Shown here: positions 60,978-64,000 of the stretch, one piece after another
Position numbering within the stretch: position 1 is the first letter of the stretch
How the letters are laid out: each line of letters begins with the position of its first letter
Source of the DNA: JBGSTR01 sp963707135
GTDB taxonomy: Bacteria; Pseudomonadota; Gammaproteobacteria; Chromatiales; Chromatiaceae
NCBI GenBank assembly: GCA_963707135.1
Contig: CAVPOY010000026.1
Location: 1 to 64,000, forward strand
Direction of reading: 5' to 3'
Length of the DNA: 64,000 bases
Position numbers and translations under genes: made by a program
The notes under the pieces: model-generated
What the model saw: the letters and a program-made list of their open reading frames with translations, nothing else
What the model was told of the DNA's origin: nothing
Database searches by the model: none

Positions 60978-62125
60978 GAAACCTCTAGAAATTCTTTCCA
61001 CACCAAGATTCTCGTACGCATTTTTTAAATAAAAAATAGCGTGTTATGTTCTTTTTTATCGGGCCAGCCGAGTTTATCTGGGTGGATCGTTTGAGAATTG
61101 TCGTTGAATGCGGCGAGCGCACGCGCGGTACGCAGTGCCAGGGAAAAAAGTACGGCGTAGCTCACCGCAGCCGTAGCGCGCCGTTTCCGCCACCTCGGAT
61201 ACCAGAGCGTCCACCGGGCGCCGTCGCAATGCCGTCGACTTCACGAAGATTCCGATCGAACCAATCGTTGGATTCGGTTCGGTTCGCTTCTAGCGAGGCG
61301 TGTAGCCATTACAGGGCGCGCAGCATGGCGATCGGTCGGGCGTGATTACGTAGCCGCGCGGCCCGGTTCATACCCGGGGTCTAACCCTGGATGCCCGGGC
61401 GTGCGCCGAGCATGGACTGGCCGGGCATATTCTTGATCTCCGCTTGGCACTCGAGACCTCCGAAGCGCACGTCAACGCGGCAGCGGCCAGGCCATCGGTT
61501 CGGCCTGATCCTGCACCACACGGACTCGGACCGCGAGTTTGCCTAAGACCGCGAGAGCCATTTCGACAAGCTGGACAAGGCCCTGGACGCGGCGCCCGAT
61601 GCCGGCTGGGTCAAGGACGACTGGTCGCAGGTATTCCCTTCGCCCAGAGCAGTCTGGGGTTCCGCTTCCACCAACCGGAACACGCGGGTATACCTGAAGC
61701 TGGAAAATACCTTGGATGGCAGCTCCCAGTAACGGAGAGTAATCGGTAGTTCGGCGCCCCATGCGCATGCCCGCTCCCTCGTAGCGCGGCAAGTCTTCCA
61801 ATGCCATCGCCGCATCCAGCTCTTTCTCCTACAACGCGTTTGCTTTTCGGGGTTCACCGTAGCTCAACGCTCGCAAGGCTCACCTGGCGCCGTGTGAACG
61901 ATCGCTACCGTGTCGTCACTATCACAAATCCCGGCGGAATTTGGGCGGTGAACTATAGTTAGCGTTCAGCGGAGTTTTTCGCTGTCTTTTCCGTGTCCAA
62001 GAAAACGAACCCGCCAAGGGGCCGGTCCGGGTCGCTTTCGTCGCGAACCAGGGGACCCACAGAGAGAATGTGTGCTGTGAAGCCAAGCCTTAGACACCAT
62101 CGGACCAATGTCCAGAGGGATTGGA
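60978..62125. other. Long region without intact genes
   Basis: Apart from the HAD remnant at 61484-61640, no frame shows family features. The first 100 bp are AT-rich (ATTTTTTAAATAAAAAATAG near 61020), a likely promoter area. The segment 61650-61860 has open frames on the minus strand (YSPLLGAAIQGIFQLQVYP) that I cannot identify. Confidence 0.4.
61484..61640 (+). pseudogene. Decayed C-terminal fragment of a HAD phosphatase
   Basis: One frame gives HRFGLILHHTDSDREFA, a TAA stop, then DRESHFDKLDKALDAAPDAG WVKDDWSQVFP. This matches the end of the intact phosphatase at 40064-41038 (LLLHHTDAEREYAYDRESHF...KDDWSQVFP). The stop replaces the TAT tyrosine codon, and four codons near the end (VVSI) are deleted in frame. 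The upstream two thirds of the gene are gone. Confidence 0.8.
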
Positions 62126-63655
62126 ATGGCCAGGGCAGGGTTTTTCTCATGCGCGCTGGACGACGCCTCTCGCGCGAATAGGTTTAACGCAGCGCTTCGC
62201 GATGTCGGCGTCGACATCGAGGAGCAGGAGAACGATCGAGGCTGCCCCTACGGCGTGCTGCTCTTTGACGAGCCCAGCGAGCGGGTACACCGCTTACTTA
62301 ATGAGAGCAGCCGCGGGGGAGAGACGCTGATTGTTGCGGTTGAAGTCTCTCGACCGCTTCGGACGGCGGAGACCTGGGCCCTGTTGGAGGCCGGCGCAGC
62401 GGACGTGCTCGTCTGGGGCCAGGATCGGCAGAGCTCCGAACAGGTCAAGGCGCGACTGGAACGTTGGGCCGCGGTGGATGCGTTGTTGGCATCGAGTTGG
62501 ATCCGGGAGCGGATGATCGGCACCAGCCCGGCTTGGCGCACCAAGCTGCGGGAGCTTGTAGAGGCCGCGCGATTCACGAGCTCACCCGTGGTCCTGATGG
62601 GCGAGAGCGGCACCGGCAAGGAGCTCGCCGCCCGCCTGATTCACGAGCTGGACCCAAGGCCGACGAAGACCAACCTTGTGGTGCTCGATTGCACCACCAT
62701 TGTGCCGGGGCTCTCCGGCAGCGAGTTCTTCGGACACGAGCGCGGGGCCTTCACCGGTGCGGTGGCGCAGCGGGAAGGCGCCTTCGCACTGGCGAACGAG
62801 GGCACGCTCTTCCTCGACGAGATCGGAGAGCTCTCGCTGCAACTGCAAGCTCAATTGTTGCGCGTTATCCAGGAAGGCGCCTACAAGCGCGTCGGCGGAA
62901 ACGCCTGGCAGCGGACCGAGTTCCGGCTCGTCTGCGCCACCAACCGCAACCTGGAGGAGCAGGTCCGCCGTTGCGCGTTCCGGGGCGACCTATACTTCCG
63001 CATCGCCAGCCTGGTCTATACCCTGCCGCCGCTGCGCCAGCGAATCGAGGACATCCTCCCCCTGGCCCGTCATTTCATCCGCGAGCTGCGCCCGGACGAG
63101 GATCCGCCAGAGTTGGATGCAGGGATCCAGGACTACCTCCTGAGACACGACTACGCGGGCAACGTGCGCGAGCTGAGGCAGCGGGTCGCCCGTCTGATGC
63201 ACCGCTACGTCGGCGGCGGCCTCCTCAGCGTCGGTAATATACCACCCGAAGAACGACCCATATCGGACGACCCGCCCTATGACTGGCAAGGCGAAGCGCT
63301 CGAGCGGGCGATCCGTCGGGCGATTGCACTCGGTGCTGGCTTGAAGGAAATCAGCCGAACCGTCGAAGATCTCGCGGTACGCATCGCCGTGGATGGCGCC
63401 GAGGGTAACCTTCAGCGGGCGGCGCAGGCGCTGGGTGTGACTGATCGGGCCCTGCAGATCCGGCGCGCGAACCGCCGGCAGATCCAGGATGCCCGCTGGC
63501 CTGCGCCCAGCTTGACGAGAAGAAGCCGGGCGCAGTCCCAATTTCAGCGTCTGAAGTGGCGCCTCCGCGTGCGGCCAACAGGCTGTGGATCGCGGGCGAT
63601 GCGCTTCCTCAAGAAGGCGCTCCGGCGGCCAACCAGGGATCCCCCCTGGAAATGA
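62126..63655 (+). CDS. Sigma-54-dependent activator, Fis family, with degenerate receiver-like N-terminus
   Basis: About 509 residues from ATG 62126, chosen for the AGAGGGA 7 bp upstream; ATG 62108 is possible. The first 130 residues look receiver-like (YGVLLFDEPSERVHRLL, LIVAVEVSRPL, LEAGAADVLVWGQDRQSSEQ) but lack a clear phospho-acceptor Asp and Lys. The AAA+ domain is complete: VVLMGESGTGKELAARLIHE, FGHERGAFTGAVAQREGAF with GAFTGA, TLFLDEIGELSLQLQAQLL and FRGDLYFRIASLVYTLPPLR. The HTH (EGNLQRAAQALGVTDRALQI) follows. The last 45 residues are basic and run into the convergent gene, so the true stop may be earlier if an indel exists near 63500. Confidence 0.87.
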   Translation: MARAGFFSCALDDASRANRFNAALRDVGVDIEEQENDRGCPYGVLLFDEPSERVHRLLNESSRGGETLIVAVEVSRPLRTAETWALLEAGAADVLVWGQDRQSSEQVKARLERWAAVDALLASSWIRERMIGTSPAWRTKLRELVEAARFTSSPVVLMGESGTGKELAARLIHELDPRPTKTNLVVLDCTTIVPGLSGSEFFGHERGAFTGAVAQREGAFALANEGTLFLDEIGELSLQLQAQLLRVIQEGAYKRVGGNAWQRTEFRLVCATNRNLEEQVRRCAFRGDLYFRIASLVYTLPPLRQRIEDILPLARHFIRELRPDEDPPELDAGIQDYLLRHDYAGNVRELRQRVARLMHRYVGGGLLSVGNIPPEERPISDDPPYDWQGEALERAIRRAIALGAGLKEISRTVEDLAVRIAVDGAEGNLQRAAQALGVTDRALQIRRANRRQIQDARWPAPSLTRRSRAQSQFQRLKWRLRVRPTGCGSRAMRFLKKALRRPTRDPPWK

Positions 63656-64000
63656 ACGCGAGCTCGGCAGCGTCGCCTGACCAGGTGCGCGACCGGTCTG
63701 ATGAGTCGGACGGGCGGCTCGCGTCCACCTCGCCGATCAGGCGCAAGAAGTTTCTGCCGAGGACCGCCTCGGCTGCCGCCTTCGGCAGCCCCAAGGCCCG
63801 AACCTTGGCCAGTTCCAGGCCGGGATGCAGCCAAGGACCGTCGGAGCCGAACAGGACCTTGCGCGCACCCGCCCGCCGCACCGCCTCCACCAGCAGGTCG
63901 AAGCGGCGCACGCCGGCCGTATCCGTGTGGATGTTCGGATGACGTACCAGGTGGTCAATCAGGGCCAGTTGGGCCCGCCAGTCGTCGGCGAAGCTCCCCA
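63609..64000 (-). CDS. Amidohydrolase-family protein, C-terminal part (cut by window edge)
   Basis: Reading leftward from the edge: SFADDWRAQLALIDHLVRHP, NIHTDTAGVRRFDLLVEAVR, GARKVLFGSDGPWLHPGLEL and AKVRALGLPKAAAEAVLGRN FLRLIGE. GSDGP holds the catalytic Asp of the amidohydrolase 2 (PF04909) TIM barrel, and the final helix with GRNxLRL is typical. Metal-dependent hydrolase or decarboxylase; substrate unknown. The 3' end overlaps the sigma-54 activator gene by 47 bp. Confidence 0.82.
   Translation of the reverse strand, partial: GSFADDWRAQLALIDHLVRHPNIHTDTAGVRRFDLLVEAVRRAGARKVLFGSDGPWLHPGLELAKVRALGLPKAAAEAVLGRNFLRLIGEVDASRPSDSSDRSRTWSGDAAELAFISRGDPWLAAGAPS

Noticed and set aside
61444..61749. 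101-residue plus-strand frame
   Set aside because: Out of frame with the HAD remnant that explains the conserved DNA there; no other support.

Overview
The window is GC-rich DNA of a Gram-negative proteobacterium. From about 6.05 kb onward the gene content (sdhCDAB-sdhE-ygfX order, type IVa pilin, glnS, mfd, mobAB, yajD, galE) points to a gammaproteobacterium, possibly of Chromatiales or Ectothiorhodospiraceae type; that placement is inference. The first 6.04 kb carries the start of leuS, a PEP synthase/PPDK regulatory protein, a DegT aminotransferase, a NYN-domain protein and an frdABC fumarate reductase operon. It stops abruptly at about 6040-6050, where frdC and an oppositely oriented ATPase gene lose their 3' ends at the same place. 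This block may come from another replicon or organism, by misassembly or by a real recombination.

Layout. 6.05-7.5 kb: truncated AAA/DUF4143 ATPase and a vapBC module. 7.5-10.7 kb: two palindromic extragenic repeats, the major pilin pilA, and a GT-C/TPR membrane protein that may glycosylate it. 10.8-13.2 kb: a duplicated polyprenyl-phosphate glycosyltransferase gene, one copy truncated, with a higBA-type module between the copies. 13.3-20 kb: a lipoprotein and a set of GT2 and GT4 glycosyltransferases. 20.3-31.7 kb: a long minus-strand polysaccharide operon with wzm-wzt ABC export, pseB, pseC, an embedded mntA-hepT pair, pseF, a PIG-L deacetylase, a pseG-pseH fusion, a formyltransferase, pseI and a capsule-type protein. 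The set predicts a modified, probably formylated, pseudaminic acid in a surface glycan. 31.8-52 kb: housekeeping and unknown genes with very few indels. 51.3-55.4 kb: a complete sdhCDAB-sdhE-ygfX operon. 55.8-57.4 kb: a GNAT (FemAB/CelD-like) protein with an internal tandem duplication. 57.8-60.8 kb: a large secreted octaheme cytochrome c with calcium-binding-type loops and an FNR-like site upstream. 61-64 kb: a decayed HAD phosphatase remnant, a sigma-54 activator lacking a visible phospho-acceptor, and a partial amidohydrolase.

Quality. Many conserved genes at 0.1-1.3 kb, 15-25 kb and 27-31.7 kb are broken by small, often compensating, frameshifts, while 32-52 kb is almost clean. This looks more like local consensus error than real gene decay, so I give the full spans of those genes and mark where the frame changes. 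No tRNA, rRNA, CRISPR array or intact insertion sequence was found.
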